DNA from: Winogradskyella sediminis
Lineage (GTDB): Bacteria > Bacteroidota > Bacteroidia > Flavobacteriales > Flavobacteriaceae
NCBI RefSeq assembly: GCF_003387355.1
Contig: NZ_QUNH01000001.1
Span: 1,374,023 to 1,438,022 of the forward strand
DNA length: 64,000 nt
Reading direction: 5' to 3'
The position numbers and the translations under genes are program-made. Each line of letters begins with the position of its first letter. Positions within the stretch are counted from its first letter, which is position 1. The notes beneath the pieces are model-generated. The model saw only the letters and a list, made by a program, of their open reading frames with translations. It made no database searches and was not told where the DNA came from. Positions 8,622-17,468 of the stretch are shown piece by piece.

Positions 8622-10081
8622 TGGTACTTAAAGACATATTGTATAAGGTTACTATTAATGCGGTTGTGGGCAGCACGAGTATTACCGTGAATAAAATTGA
8701 ATTTGATTCGCGTCAAATTCAGGTAAATGATGTGTTCATTGCTATTTCGGGTACTATCACGGATGGTCATAACTATATCGAAAAGGCGATTAGCGATGGA
8801 GCTACGGCTATTGTTTGCGAGCAACTTCCTGAGCATTTAGAAGATGGTATTACTTATATCGAAGTTGTAAATTCTAATCAAGCATTGGCGTTTATGGCAG
8901 CTAATTTTTATGGTCATCCATCCGAAAATCTAAAATTAGTTGGTGTAACAGGTACCAACGGAAAGACGACCGTGTCGAGTTTGCTATATCAGTTATTTAA
9001 AAAAGCGGGCTATAAAGTAGGGTTGTTGTCAACCGTAAAAATAATGGTAGATAATACCACGTATAAAGCAACGCATACCACGCCAGATTCTTTAACGATC
9101 AATAAGTATTTGCAGTTAATGAATGATGAAGGGGTTGAATTTTGCTTTATGGAAGTGAGTTCACATGGTATTCATCAAAGTAGAACTGAAGGTTTGAGGT
9201 TTGAAGGAGGTATTTTTACTAACCTATCACACGATCATTTAGATTATCACGATACGTTTGCAGAGTACAGAGATGTTAAGAAACGCTTTTTTGATCAATT
9301 ACCTAAGGATGCTTTTGCATTAACGAATATAGATGATAAAAATGGCCTAGTAATGTTTCAGAATACTGCAGCTAAAAAGTATACATATGCTTTAAAAAAT
9401 TATGCAGATTATAGAGCGCAGATTTTAGAAAATGAATTCAGTGGTTTACTGTTAAAGCTAAATGACAATGAATTGTGGTCTAGGTTGATAGGGAGCTTTA
9501 ATGCCTATAATGTGCTTGCTATCTTCGGAGCAGCTGAGTTATTAGGTTTAGATAAAGTTGAGGTGCTGAGGTTAATAAGTGAGCTTGAAAATGTAGCCGG
9601 ACGCTTTCAGTATTTTATTTCTGAAGGAAAAATTACAGCCATTGTAGATTATGCACATACGCCAGATGCCTTAAAAAATGTTCTAGAAACGATAAACGAT
9701 ATCAGAACAAAAAATGAAGAATTAATAACGGTTGTAGGCTGTGGTGGTAATAGGGATAAAACGAAACGACCTAAAATGGCACATATTGCTTCTGCATTAA
9801 GTACAAAAGTGATTTTAACAAGTGATAACCCACGTAATGAAGAGCCATCCGCTATCATTGAAGATATGGAAAAAGGTGTGGAGCCTCAAAACTTTAAAAA
9901 AACATTGTCTATTACCGATAGGAAGCAGGCAATTAAAACGGCTTGTCAAATGGCAGGTGCAAATGACATTATCCTTATTGCAGGTAAAGGTCACGAAACA
10001 TATCAAGAGATTAAAGGTGAACGCTTTGATTTTGATGATTATAAAATCGTTCAAGAGTATTTAAAACAATTACAGAAATAA
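8618..10081 (+). CDS. murE: UDP-MurNAc-L-Ala-D-Glu:meso-diaminopimelate ligase MurE
   Basis: Cytoplasmic Mur ligase (487 aa) adding the third amino acid of the stem peptide. ATP-binding GVTGTNGKTTVSS at about residues 109-121; central-domain HDHLDYH; C-terminal DNPRNEEP. The DNPR motif selects meso-diaminopimelate rather than lysine, so the peptidoglycan should be of the Gram-negative A1-gamma type. ATG overlaps the ftsI stop. Length normal. Confidence 0.97.
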   Translation: MMVLKDILYKVTINAVVGSTSITVNKIEFDSRQIQVNDVFIAISGTITDGHNYIEKAISDGATAIVCEQLPEHLEDGITYIEVVNSNQALAFMAANFYGHPSENLKLVGVTGTNGKTTVSSLLYQLFKKAGYKVGLLSTVKIMVDNTTYKATHTTPDSLTINKYLQLMNDEGVEFCFMEVSSHGIHQSRTEGLRFEGGIFTNLSHDHLDYHDTFAEYRDVKKRFFDQLPKDAFALTNIDDKNGLVMFQNTAAKKYTYALKNYADYRAQILENEFSGLLLKLNDNELWSRLIGSFNAYNVLAIFGAAELLGLDKVEVLRLISELENVAGRFQYFISEGKITAIVDYAHTPDALKNVLETINDIRTKNEELITVVGCGGNRDKTKRPKMAHIASALSTKVILTSDNPRNEEPSAIIEDMEKGVEPQNFKKTLSITDRKQAIKTACQMAGANDIILIAGKGHETYQEIKGERFDFDDYKIVQEYLKQLQK

Positions 10082-10094
10082 ATAACCAACAAGA

Positions 10095-11336
10095 ATGCTG
10101 TATTACTTATTCGAATATTTAGAGCAAGAGTTTCAATTTCCGGGAGCTTCACTTTTTGGGTTTATAACCTTTAGGGCTGCCGTGGCAATAATATTGTCGC
10201 TGTTGATTTCTACAATTTTCGGTAAGCGTATTATTCGATTTTTGCAAAAACAGCAAGTAGGCGAAACTATTAGAGATTTAGGTTTAGAAGGACAAGTTGA
10301 AAAAGCAGGTACACCTACTATGGGTGGAATAATTATTATTCTAGCTACTTTAATTCCAGTGTTGTTATTAGCAAAACTTGAAAATATTTACATCATCCTC
10401 TTAATTGTAACCACGCTTTGGATGGGAACTATTGGGTTTATCGATGATTATATCAAAAAATTCAAAAACGATAAAGAGGGCTTAAAAGGAAAGTTTAAAG
10501 TATTAGGTCAGGTTGGTTTAGGGATCATTGTTGGTGCAACCTTATTTTTTCATCAAGATGTAACGCTAAAAGAGAAGCTGCCAATAGCACAACAGAATGA
10601 AATTCGTGCAGAAAATCCAGATGTACAAGCCACAAAGCTTTTTAAAGCTGAAGAGAAGTCAACTAAAACAACCATTCCATTCTTAAAAGATAATGAATTT
10701 GACTATTCAGATTTAATCACATGGATTAGTCCAAGTTTAGAAAAGTACACATGGATTGTATTTATCATCGTGAGCATTTTTATAATTACAGCGGTTTCTA
10801 ATGGTGCGAATTTAACGGATGGAATTGATGGACTGGCTGCAGGTACCTCAGCTATAATTGTTTTGACTTTAGGGATTTTTGCTTGGGTGTCTAGTAACAT
10901 CGTTTTTTCGGGTTACTTAGATATTATGTACATCCCAAGAGCTGAAGAAATCACAATTTATATTGCTGCGTTTGTAGGTGCATTGGTTGGTTTTTTGTGG
11001 TACAATACGTATCCAGCTCAAGTGTTTATGGGAGATACTGGAAGTTTAACTATTGGTGGAATCATTGCTGTAATTGCCATTGCAGTACGTAAGGAATGGT
11101 TAATTCCAATTCTATGTGGCATATTCTTAGCAGAGAATTTATCGGTGGTTATGCAAGTGAGTTATTTCAAATATACTAGAAAGAAGTTTGGGGAAGGACG
11201 ACGCATTTTTAAAATGTCGCCCTTGCATCATCACTATCAGAAATCGGGTTATCACGAGAGTAAGATAGTTACACGTTTTTGGATTGTAGGAATTCTACTT
11301 GCTATTATAACGATAGTGACATTAAAGATAAGATAA
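10095..11336 (+). CDS. mraY: Phospho-N-acetylmuramoyl-pentapeptide transferase MraY
   Basis: Integral membrane enzyme (413 aa) that makes lipid I from UDP-MurNAc-pentapeptide and undecaprenyl phosphate. Motifs seen: GTPTMGG, the DD pair in [34 protein letters not shown] and the C-terminal [11 protein letters not shown] histidine motif. It is about 50 residues longer than enterobacterial MraY; the extra hydrophilic stretch (about residues 160-205, with [18 protein letters not shown]) is common in Bacteroidota. 13 bp after murE. Confidence 0.97.
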   Translation: MLYYLFEYLEQEFQFPGASLFGFITFRAAVAIILSLLISTIFGKRIIRFLQKQQVGETIRDLGLEGQVEKAGTPTMGGIIIILATLIPVLLLAKLENIYIILLIVTTLWMGTIGFIDDYIKKFKNDKEGLKGKFKVLGQVGLGIIVGATLFFHQDVTLKEKLPIAQQNEIRAENPDVQATKLFKAEEKSTKTTIPFLKDNEFDYSDLITWISPSLEKYTWIVFIIVSIFIITAVSNGANLTDGIDGLAAGTSAIIVLTLGIFAWVSSNIVFSGYLDIMYIPRAEEITIYIAAFVGALVGFLWYNTYPAQVFMGDTGSLTIGGIIAVIAIAVRKEWLIPILCGIFLAENLSVVMQVSYFKYTRKKFGEGRRIFKMSPLHHHYQKSGYHESKIVTRFWIVGILLAIITIVTLKIR

Positions 11337-11342
11337 TTGCTT

Positions 11343-11414
11343 GTCATTCCTGCGAAAGCAGGAATCCACAATAAGAGTAGTAATAAAGTAGATTTCTGCC
11401 TGTGCAGAAATGAC
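11343..11414. repeat. Palindromic intergenic repeat, family 1, copy A
   Basis: 72-bp element between mraY and murD. Its ends, GTCATTCCTGC and GCAGAAATGAC, are inverted repeats with one mismatch, and each half forms its own hairpin (CCTGC-gaaa-GCAGG and TTTCTGC-ctgt-GCAGAAA). This has the shape of a small non-autonomous, REP/MITE-like element. A related copy lies between murD and ftsW. Its right end supplies a misleading ATG at 11410 in frame with murD. Confidence 0.75.
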
Positions 11415-11430
11415 AAAAACGATTAATAAA

Positions 11431-12762
11431 ATGAAAAGACTTATAATTCTTGGTGGAGGAGAAAGTGGTGTAGGTACAGCGCTTTTAGGGAAAGCAAAAG
11501 GATATGAGGTTTTTGTATCAGATAAAGGAAAAATTAAAGACAAGTATAAAAACGTTCTTTTAAATAATGAGATTGAATTTGAAGATGAGCAGCATACAGA
11601 GATAAAAATTCTGAATGCAGACATCGTCATGAAAAGTCCTGGTATTCCAGATAAAGTAGCTTTGGTAAAGCGCATTCGTGAAGCCGGAATAAAAGTAGTT
11701 TCAGAAATTGAATTTGCTTCTAAATTTACGGAGTCAACATTAATAGCTATTACAGGGAGTAATGGCAAAACTACTACGGCAACATTAACACATCATTTGT
11801 TGCATCAAGATTTAGATGTGGGTTTAGCAGGGAATATTGGTGATAGTTTTGCGAAACAAATTTTAGAAAAAAATCACGATAACTATGTTTTGGAAATTAG
11901 CAGTTTTCAATTAGATGATATCATAGATTTTAAACCTAAAATAGCGATTCTAACCAATATTACACCAGACCATTTAGATCGATACGATTATAAATTTGAA
12001 AACTATATTGCTTCAAAATTTAGAGTGGTAGAGAATCAAACAGAAGATGATTATTTCATTTATGATGCCGACGATGAAGTTATTTTGGAGTATTTAAAAA
12101 GACATCAAATTCAATCCAAAAAATTACCGTTTTCATTAACAAAGGTTGTGGATGAAGGCGCGTATTTAGATAAAAATAATATAGTAATAACAATAGATAA
12201 TAATAAAATCATTATGCCAACAAATAATTTAGCTTTAGAAGGAAAACACAACGTGAAAAACGCAATGGCAGCTTCTACTGTTGCGCATTTATTAAAAATA
12301 AGAAAGCAAACCATACGCGAAAGTTTGGAAAATTTCAATGGTGTAGAACACCGTTTAGAGCATGTGTTAAAAATTAACAAGGTGCAATATATCAACGATT
12401 CTAAAGCAACGAATGTAAATGCCACCTATTTTGCTTTAGAGAGCATGGATGCTCCAACTGTTTGGATTGTTGGTGGTGTCGATAAAGGTAATGAATACAG
12501 GGAATTGTTTCCTTTTGTAAACGAAAAAGTAAAAGCAATTATCTGTTTAGGTACAGATAATGCAAAACTTATTGAGTCATTTGGAAATATGGTAGATGTT
12601 ATTGTGGAAACACAATATATGAGCGAAGCTGTAAAGATTGCTTATAAATTGGCAAGCGCTGGAGATAATGTATTGTTGTCACCTGCTTGTGCTAGTTTCG
12701 ATTTGTTTGAGAACTATGAGGATAGAGGAAGGCAATTTAAAAATGCAGTAAGAAATTTATAA
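11431..12762 (+). CDS. murD: UDP-N-acetylmuramoyl-L-alanine:D-glutamate ligase MurD
   Basis: Cytoplasmic Mur ligase (443 aa) adding D-Glu. The N-terminal UDP-binding strand starts at once with KRLIILGGGESG; ATP-binding motif ITGSNGKTTTATLTH; TNITPDHLDRYD; C-terminal LLSPACASFDLFENYEDRG, which is diagnostic for MurD. I chose ATG 11431, because the upstream in-frame ATG at 11410 belongs to the family 1 repeat and would add only the repeat-derived residues MTKTINK. Confidence 0.96.
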   Translation: MKRLIILGGGESGVGTALLGKAKGYEVFVSDKGKIKDKYKNVLLNNEIEFEDEQHTEIKILNADIVMKSPGIPDKVALVKRIREAGIKVVSEIEFASKFTESTLIAITGSNGKTTTATLTHHLLHQDLDVGLAGNIGDSFAKQILEKNHDNYVLEISSFQLDDIIDFKPKIAILTNITPDHLDRYDYKFENYIASKFRVVENQTEDDYFIYDADDEVILEYLKRHQIQSKKLPFSLTKVVDEGAYLDKNNIVITIDNNKIIMPTNNLALEGKHNVKNAMAASTVAHLLKIRKQTIRESLENFNGVEHRLEHVLKINKVQYINDSKATNVNATYFALESMDAPTVWIVGGVDKGNEYRELFPFVNEKVKAIICLGTDNAKLIESFGNMVDVIVETQYMSEAVKIAYKLASAGDNVLLSPACASFDLFENYEDRGRQFKNAVRNL

Positions 12763-12765
12763 AGT

Positions 12766-12836
12766 GTTATTATCTCTGTGAAAGCAGTAATCGACAATAA
12801 GGTAAACAACTAGATGCCTGCCTTTGCAGGAATGAC
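12766..12836. repeat. Palindromic intergenic repeat, family 1, copy B
   Basis: Second copy, between murD and ftsW. The right half is intact (CCTGCCTTTGCAGG followed by AATGAC, as in copy A); the left half is decayed (GTTATTATCTCTGTGAAAGC). Both copies share the AATGACAAAA edge and sit directly upstream of a dcw gene. Read in the ftsW frame it gives MPAFAGMTK, a peptide string known as a translation artefact of this kind of repeat. Confidence 0.72.
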
Positions 12837-12846
12837 AAAACGGAAA

Positions 12847-14037
12847 ATGCAAAATATATTTAAACAAATTAAAGGAGATAAGGCTATTTGGGCTATAGTC
12901 ACACTGTTGGCTATATTTTCTTTTTTGCCGGTGTATAGTGCTGCGAGTAACTTAGCTTACCACGGTGGTAATTCTAGTACATTTTCGTTTTTTATAAAAC
13001 ACTTTATGCATTTGTTTTTGGGCTTCGCTATTATGTTTGGGGTTCATAAGTTGCCTTATAAGTATTTTAGAGGCTTGTCTATGGTGATGATTCCTATTGT
13101 GTTTGTGTTGTTGTTGGTAACCATGCTTCAAGGTACTACTATAGATGGTGCAAACGCTAGTCGTTGGATTCAAATTCCTATTGTCGGGATGTCTTTTCAA
13201 ACGTCTACATTGGCATCGGTAGTTTTAATGGTTTACGTGGCTCGTTATTTGTCTAAAATTAAGGATAAAGAGGTTCGATTTAAAGAAACAATATTGCCAT
13301 TATGGGCACCAGTATTTCTTATTTTAATATTAATCCTTCCTGCCAATTTCTCAACGACGGCTATTATTTTTACTATGATTATGATGTTGGCTTTTATAGG
13401 TGGTTATCCTATAAAATATTTGGCTGTAATGATCTTTTCTGGGTTATTAGGATTAACCATCTTTATTCTGGTAGCAAAAGCATTTCCTGAGGCTATGCCA
13501 AACCGAGTGGATACTTGGATGAGTCGAATAGAAAATTTTTCAAACGGTGAAGATACGGAGGCGGATTACCAGATAGAAAAAGCAAAAATTGCTATTGCTA
13601 CAGGAATTTCGCCATTAGGACCAGGAAAAAGTGTGCAAAAGAATTTTCTGCCACAGTCTTCATCAGATTTTATTTTTGCTATAATAATTGAAGAATACGG
13701 CTTATATGGTGGTATATTTTTGCTGGTACTGTATATGTGGTTGTTATTTAGAATTGTAATTGTAAGTCATAAATCAGATACTATATTCGGAAAATTATTG
13801 GTTTTAGGCGTTGGATTACCTATTGTGTTTCAGGCATTAATTAATATGGCTGTTGCTGTAGAGTTATTTCCGGTGACTGGGCAAACCTTACCGCTTATTA
13901 GTAGCGGTGGTACTTCCATTTGGATGACTTGTTTGGCTATAGGTATTATATTAAGTGTGAGTGCTAAACGCGAAGAATTAAAAGAAAAAGAAGATGCGGA
14001 AGATAATCCTTTGTCTATTTTAAGTGAAGCGATTTAG
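12847..14037 (+). CDS. ftsW: Lipid II polymerase / cell division protein FtsW
   Basis: SEDS-family membrane glycosyltransferase (396 aa), about 10 transmembrane segments, partner of FtsI in septal peptidoglycan synthesis. Features: SRWIQIPIVGMSFQTSTLA, QSSSDFIFAIIIEEYGLYG and the C-terminal GQTLPLISSGGTSIW signature. The frame is open further upstream to an ATG at 12814, but those codons (MPAFAGMT...) come from the repeat; ATG 12847 (QNIFKQIKGDKAIW) is the likely start, with 12832 possible. Confidence 0.95.
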   Translation: MQNIFKQIKGDKAIWAIVTLLAIFSFLPVYSAASNLAYHGGNSSTFSFFIKHFMHLFLGFAIMFGVHKLPYKYFRGLSMVMIPIVFVLLLVTMLQGTTIDGANASRWIQIPIVGMSFQTSTLASVVLMVYVARYLSKIKDKEVRFKETILPLWAPVFLILILILPANFSTTAIIFTMIMMLAFIGGYPIKYLAVMIFSGLLGLTIFILVAKAFPEAMPNRVDTWMSRIENFSNGEDTEADYQIEKAKIAIATGISPLGPGKSVQKNFLPQSSSDFIFAIIIEEYGLYGGIFLLVLYMWLLFRIVIVSHKSDTIFGKLLVLGVGLPIVFQALINMAVAVELFPVTGQTLPLISSGGTSIWMTCLAIGIILSVSAKREELKEKEDAEDNPLSILSEAI

Positions 14038-14121
14038 ACACAGAGAATAAGAGAGAAAAGCAAAGATAAAAAGGATAGAAAGAAGATGTCAGTTAAAACT
14101 GATTTTGAAGTAAGTGATTGT

Positions 14122-14152
14122 TTCCTTGAGGGGACTTTAGGGAGTGTTTTTA
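14122..14152. repeat. Intergenic repeat, family 2, copy A
   Basis: CCTTGAGGGGACTTTAGGGA followed by GTGTTTTT, between ftsW and murG. Nearly the same string occurs after cysN at 49115-49146, 35 kb away. A 24-codon mini-ORF (14086-14160) runs through it, but its coding content is the repeat itself, so it is not called as a gene. Confidence 0.6.
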
Positions 14153-14205
14153 ATAATTAAACATTTTTATAGGAAAACGATAAAATAAAAAAAAGAAATT
14201 AAAAT

Positions 14206-15315
14206 TTGAAGCCATATAAATTCATATTATCAGGTGGTGGTACAGGAGGACATATTTATCCTGCGGTAGCGATTGCGGACGAATTAAAATCGCGTTACCC
14301 AGATGCTGAGTTCCTTTTTGTAGGCGCTTCAGATCGTATGGAGATGGATAAAGTACCACAAGCGGGTTATAAAATAAAAGGGTTGTGGATTTCAGGAATT
14401 CAGAGGAAATTAACCTTAAGAAATTTAGCATTTCCGCTTAAATTGATGAGTAGTTTATTGCGTTCAAGAAAAATTGTAAACACATTTAAGCCAGATGCTG
14501 TTATTGGAACTGGTGGTTTTGCAAGTGGTCCATTATTGCAAGTCGCTTCTTCAAAGGGAGTGCCAAGTTTAATACAAGAACAGAATTCATTTCCGGGAAT
14601 CACCAATAAATTACTCGGTAAAAAAGTAAACACTATATGTGTGGCTTATGACGGTTTAGAGAAATTTTTTCCTAAAGAGAAATTACGATTAACAGGAAAT
14701 CCCATTAGAAAAGATTTATTGCAGGTAAAACATAAACAGATAGAAGGTAAGGACGCCTTTAAACTAAAGCATAATAAACAAACACTTTTAATTTTAGGAG
14801 GTAGTCTAGGAGCGCGACGCATTAATGAATTGATAGAAGCAAATATGTCATTTTTTGAAACGCAAAGTATTCAAGTGATATGGCAATGTGGAAAATTGTA
14901 TTATAACCAGTATAAACACTATAACGACATGCCGTGTGTACAAGTGCACGCCTTTTTAAATCATATGGATTTAGCATATGCAGCAGCAGACGTTATTATT
15001 TCTAGAGCTGGTGCTATTTCGGTTTCGGAACTATGTATTGTTGCTAAACCTGTAATTTTTGTGCCTTCGCCGAATGTAGCAGAAGATCATCAGACTAAAA
15101 ATGCACAATCGGTAGCAGATAAAAATGCAGCCATTTTAATTAGAGAAAAAGATTTAGATACGGAGTTTCAAAAGGCATTTTTAGAGTTAATGTCTAACGC
15201 AGATAAACAAAACGAATTAAGTAAAAATATAGAAGCTTTAGCGTTGGTAAATGCAACAAACGCTATCGTGGATGAAGTTGAAAAATTATTAAAAAGTTCA
15301 TCGTTATCTATTTAA
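14206..15315 (+). CDS. murG: UDP-GlcNAc:undecaprenyl-PP-MurNAc-pentapeptide GlcNAc transferase MurG
   Basis: GT28 enzyme (369 aa) converting lipid I to lipid II on the inner face of the membrane. G-loop [12 protein letters not shown] (residues 8-19), second G-rich loop [19 protein letters not shown] and the donor-site [11 protein letters not shown]. It starts with TTG; the conserved strand [11 protein letters not shown] follows within four residues and no ATG is available upstream. 168 bp separate it from ftsW. Confidence 0.96.
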   Translation: MKPYKFILSGGGTGGHIYPAVAIADELKSRYPDAEFLFVGASDRMEMDKVPQAGYKIKGLWISGIQRKLTLRNLAFPLKLMSSLLRSRKIVNTFKPDAVIGTGGFASGPLLQVASSKGVPSLIQEQNSFPGITNKLLGKKVNTICVAYDGLEKFFPKEKLRLTGNPIRKDLLQVKHKQIEGKDAFKLKHNKQTLLILGGSLGARRINELIEANMSFFETQSIQVIWQCGKLYYNQYKHYNDMPCVQVHAFLNHMDLAYAAADVIISRAGAISVSELCIVAKPVIFVPSPNVAEDHQTKNAQSVADKNAAILIREKDLDTEFQKAFLELMSNADKQNELSKNIEALALVNATNAIVDEVEKLLKSSSLSI

Positions 15316-15349
15316 AAAAGATTGAGATAGAATTAGGGTTTAAAGAGTA

Positions 15350-16750
15350 ATGAATACTAACAGCGAACATATTAGCAAGAGTGAGAAAGTCCTTTCAAAA
15401 GGAAAGGGTTTAGGATGGGCTGATAACGTCTATTTTATTGGTATTGGTGGCATTGGTATGAGTGCAATCGCACGTTACTTCGTGGCTAATGGTAAGCAGG
15501 TGGCTGGTTATGACAAAACGCCAACCGATATCACTAAGTCACTCAAAGACTTAGGAGTTGAAATTCATTTTGAAGATGATGTTAAGAGTGTTTCTAGTGT
15601 ATTTTTAAATCCAGAAAATACACTTGTAGTTTATACACCTGCGATTCCTAAGGGGCATTCGGAATTCAATTACTTTAAAACTCATGGATTTAATGTTTTA
15701 AAACGTTCTGTTGTTTTAGGTGAAATTACGAGACAAACAGTTTGCTTTGCCGTGGCAGGTACACATGGTAAGACCACGACTACAAGTATTTTAGGACATT
15801 TGTTAAATATGTGTAATGTGCCAGTTACAGCTTTTTTAGGAGGAATTAGTGAGAATTACAATTCTAATTTAATCATTAATGGTACAGAAGTTACTGTGGT
15901 GGAGGCAGATGAATTTGATCGCTCTTTTTTAACATTATCCCCAGATTTGGCTGGTGTAACGTCCATGGATGCAGATCATTTAGATATCTATGGAAATGCA
16001 GAAGAACTGGTAAAGACCTTCAAGGATTTTTCAAAATGTATAAAGCCTAATGGAAAATTATTTGTTAAAAATGGTTTGCCTTTAGATGGGATTACATACG
16101 GAATAGAAGACGATTCGGATTATAGTGCTCAAAATATTACAATAGAAAACGGTTGTTATGTATTTGATGTAAAAACACCTAACGGACTTTATCGTGGTTT
16201 TAGATTTAGTTTACCAGGACGACATAATCTTTCTAACGCAATTATAGCACTAGCTATGGCGTTATATTATGGTTGTTCTCACAAAGATTTAGCCGAGGCT
16301 TTAGCGTCTTATAAAGGTGTAAAGCGACGGTTTACTTATCAGATAAAAACGGATGACTTTGTTTTTATCGATGATTATGCGCATCATCCTGAGGAGATTA
16401 ACGCAGTGCATCAGGCAGTTAGGGAAATGTATCCAGATAAAAAAGTATTGGCAATTTTTCAGCCACACCTCTTTAGTCGGACTCAGGATTTTGCAGATGA
16501 ATTTGCAGAAAGCCTTTCAAATTTTGATGAGATCTTACTCTTAGATATTTATCCAGCAAGAGAAAGGCCGATAGAAGGTGTGACATCAGAATGGCTATTA
16601 AATAAGGTGAAAAATCCGAATAAAAAATTAATTCAAAAATCACATTTAGTTGATGAAATAAAAAAATCGAATGCTCAAATTGTATTAACTATTGGAGCAG
16701 GAGATATTGGAGCTGAAGTTAAACATATAAAAGAGGCGTTGTATGTCTAA
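15350..16750 (+). CDS. murC: UDP-N-acetylmuramate:L-alanine ligase MurC
   Basis: First Mur ligase of stem-peptide synthesis (466 aa). UDP-binding FIGIGGIGMSAIARYF, ATP-binding AGTHGKTTTTSILGH, EADEFDRSFL, DADHLDIYG and the C-terminal DDYAHHPEEI and FQPHLFSRT motifs specific to MurC. Overlaps ftsQ by 8 bp. Confidence 0.97.
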   Translation: MNTNSEHISKSEKVLSKGKGLGWADNVYFIGIGGIGMSAIARYFVANGKQVAGYDKTPTDITKSLKDLGVEIHFEDDVKSVSSVFLNPENTLVVYTPAIPKGHSEFNYFKTHGFNVLKRSVVLGEITRQTVCFAVAGTHGKTTTTSILGHLLNMCNVPVTAFLGGISENYNSNLIINGTEVTVVEADEFDRSFLTLSPDLAGVTSMDADHLDIYGNAEELVKTFKDFSKCIKPNGKLFVKNGLPLDGITYGIEDDSDYSAQNITIENGCYVFDVKTPNGLYRGFRFSLPGRHNLSNAIIALAMALYYGCSHKDLAEALASYKGVKRRFTYQIKTDDFVFIDDYAHHPEEINAVHQAVREMYPDKKVLAIFQPHLFSRTQDFADEFAESLSNFDEILLLDIYPARERPIEGVTSEWLLNKVKNPNKKLIQKSHLVDEIKKSNAQIVLTIGAGDIGAEVKHIKEALYV

Positions 16751-17465
16751 AATTAATTTCAACTATATAAAAGTCATAGGTTTAGTAATTTTAGTGGGCT
16801 TTTTGTTTGCATTTTCTAATCAACGAAACAAAACGAGAAAAGTAAGTGCGCCAAATATCACGTTTTTGGGCGAAAACAAATTATTTATCACGGAATCGAA
16901 TGTTAGTAAATTGTTAATAGTAAATCAACAACCAGTTTCGGAGCAATCTAAAGAAATTATAGATTTGAACAAATTAGAATCTGCCCTTAAATCTAATCCT
17001 ATGATAAAGAAGGCGGAAGTGTTTATGTCAGTAGACGGTGGGCTTTCGGCTGAAATTGAACAGAAAAAACCTATTGCGAGAGTGAACACTAATGAGTCAT
17101 ATTATATCGATGATGAAGGAGGGTTTATGCCTTTGTCTCATAATTATGCGGCAAGAGTGCCACTTGTTACCGGAAATATTGAGAAAAATAACCTTGCTAC
17201 TGTCTTTCAATTTGCGAAATTTGTAGATGAAGATGAGTTTTTAAAGAAACATATTATTGAAATCCGTCAGAACGATAACAAGACGATTGATTTCAAAATC
17301 AGAAAACGTGATTTTACGGTTCATTTAGGAACCTTAAAGCAACTCGAAAAAAAGTTAAACAATTTTAAAGCGTTTTATCAAAAGGCTTTAAAGGATGATA
17401 TTTTAGATCGCTATAGTGTAGTTAATCTAAAATTTGATAAACAAGTTATTTGCACCAAAAAGTAA
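16743..17465 (+). CDS. ftsQ: Cell division protein FtsQ
   Basis: Bitopic divisome protein (240 aa) with a short cytoplasmic N-terminus, one transmembrane helix at about residues 8-24 (YIKVIGLVILVGFLFAFS), a POTRA-like segment (NKLESALKSNPMIKKAEVFMSVDGGLSAEIEQKKPIARV) and the beta-domain (YYIDDEGGFMPLS). Sequence divergent as in all Bacteroidota, but position between murC and ftsA and the architecture are decisive. Confidence 0.92.
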   Translation: MSKINFNYIKVIGLVILVGFLFAFSNQRNKTRKVSAPNITFLGENKLFITESNVSKLLIVNQQPVSEQSKEIIDLNKLESALKSNPMIKKAEVFMSVDGGLSAEIEQKKPIARVNTNESYYIDDEGGFMPLSHNYAARVPLVTGNIEKNNLATVFQFAKFVDEDEFLKKHIIEIRQNDNKTIDFKIRKRDFTVHLGTLKQLEKKLNNFKAFYQKALKDDILDRYSVVNLKFDKQVICTKK

Positions 17466-17468
17466 ACT

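Noticed and set aside
14086..14160. 24-codon mini-ORF between ftsW and murG
   Set aside because: It runs through the family 2 repeat, whose second copy elsewhere is non-coding.
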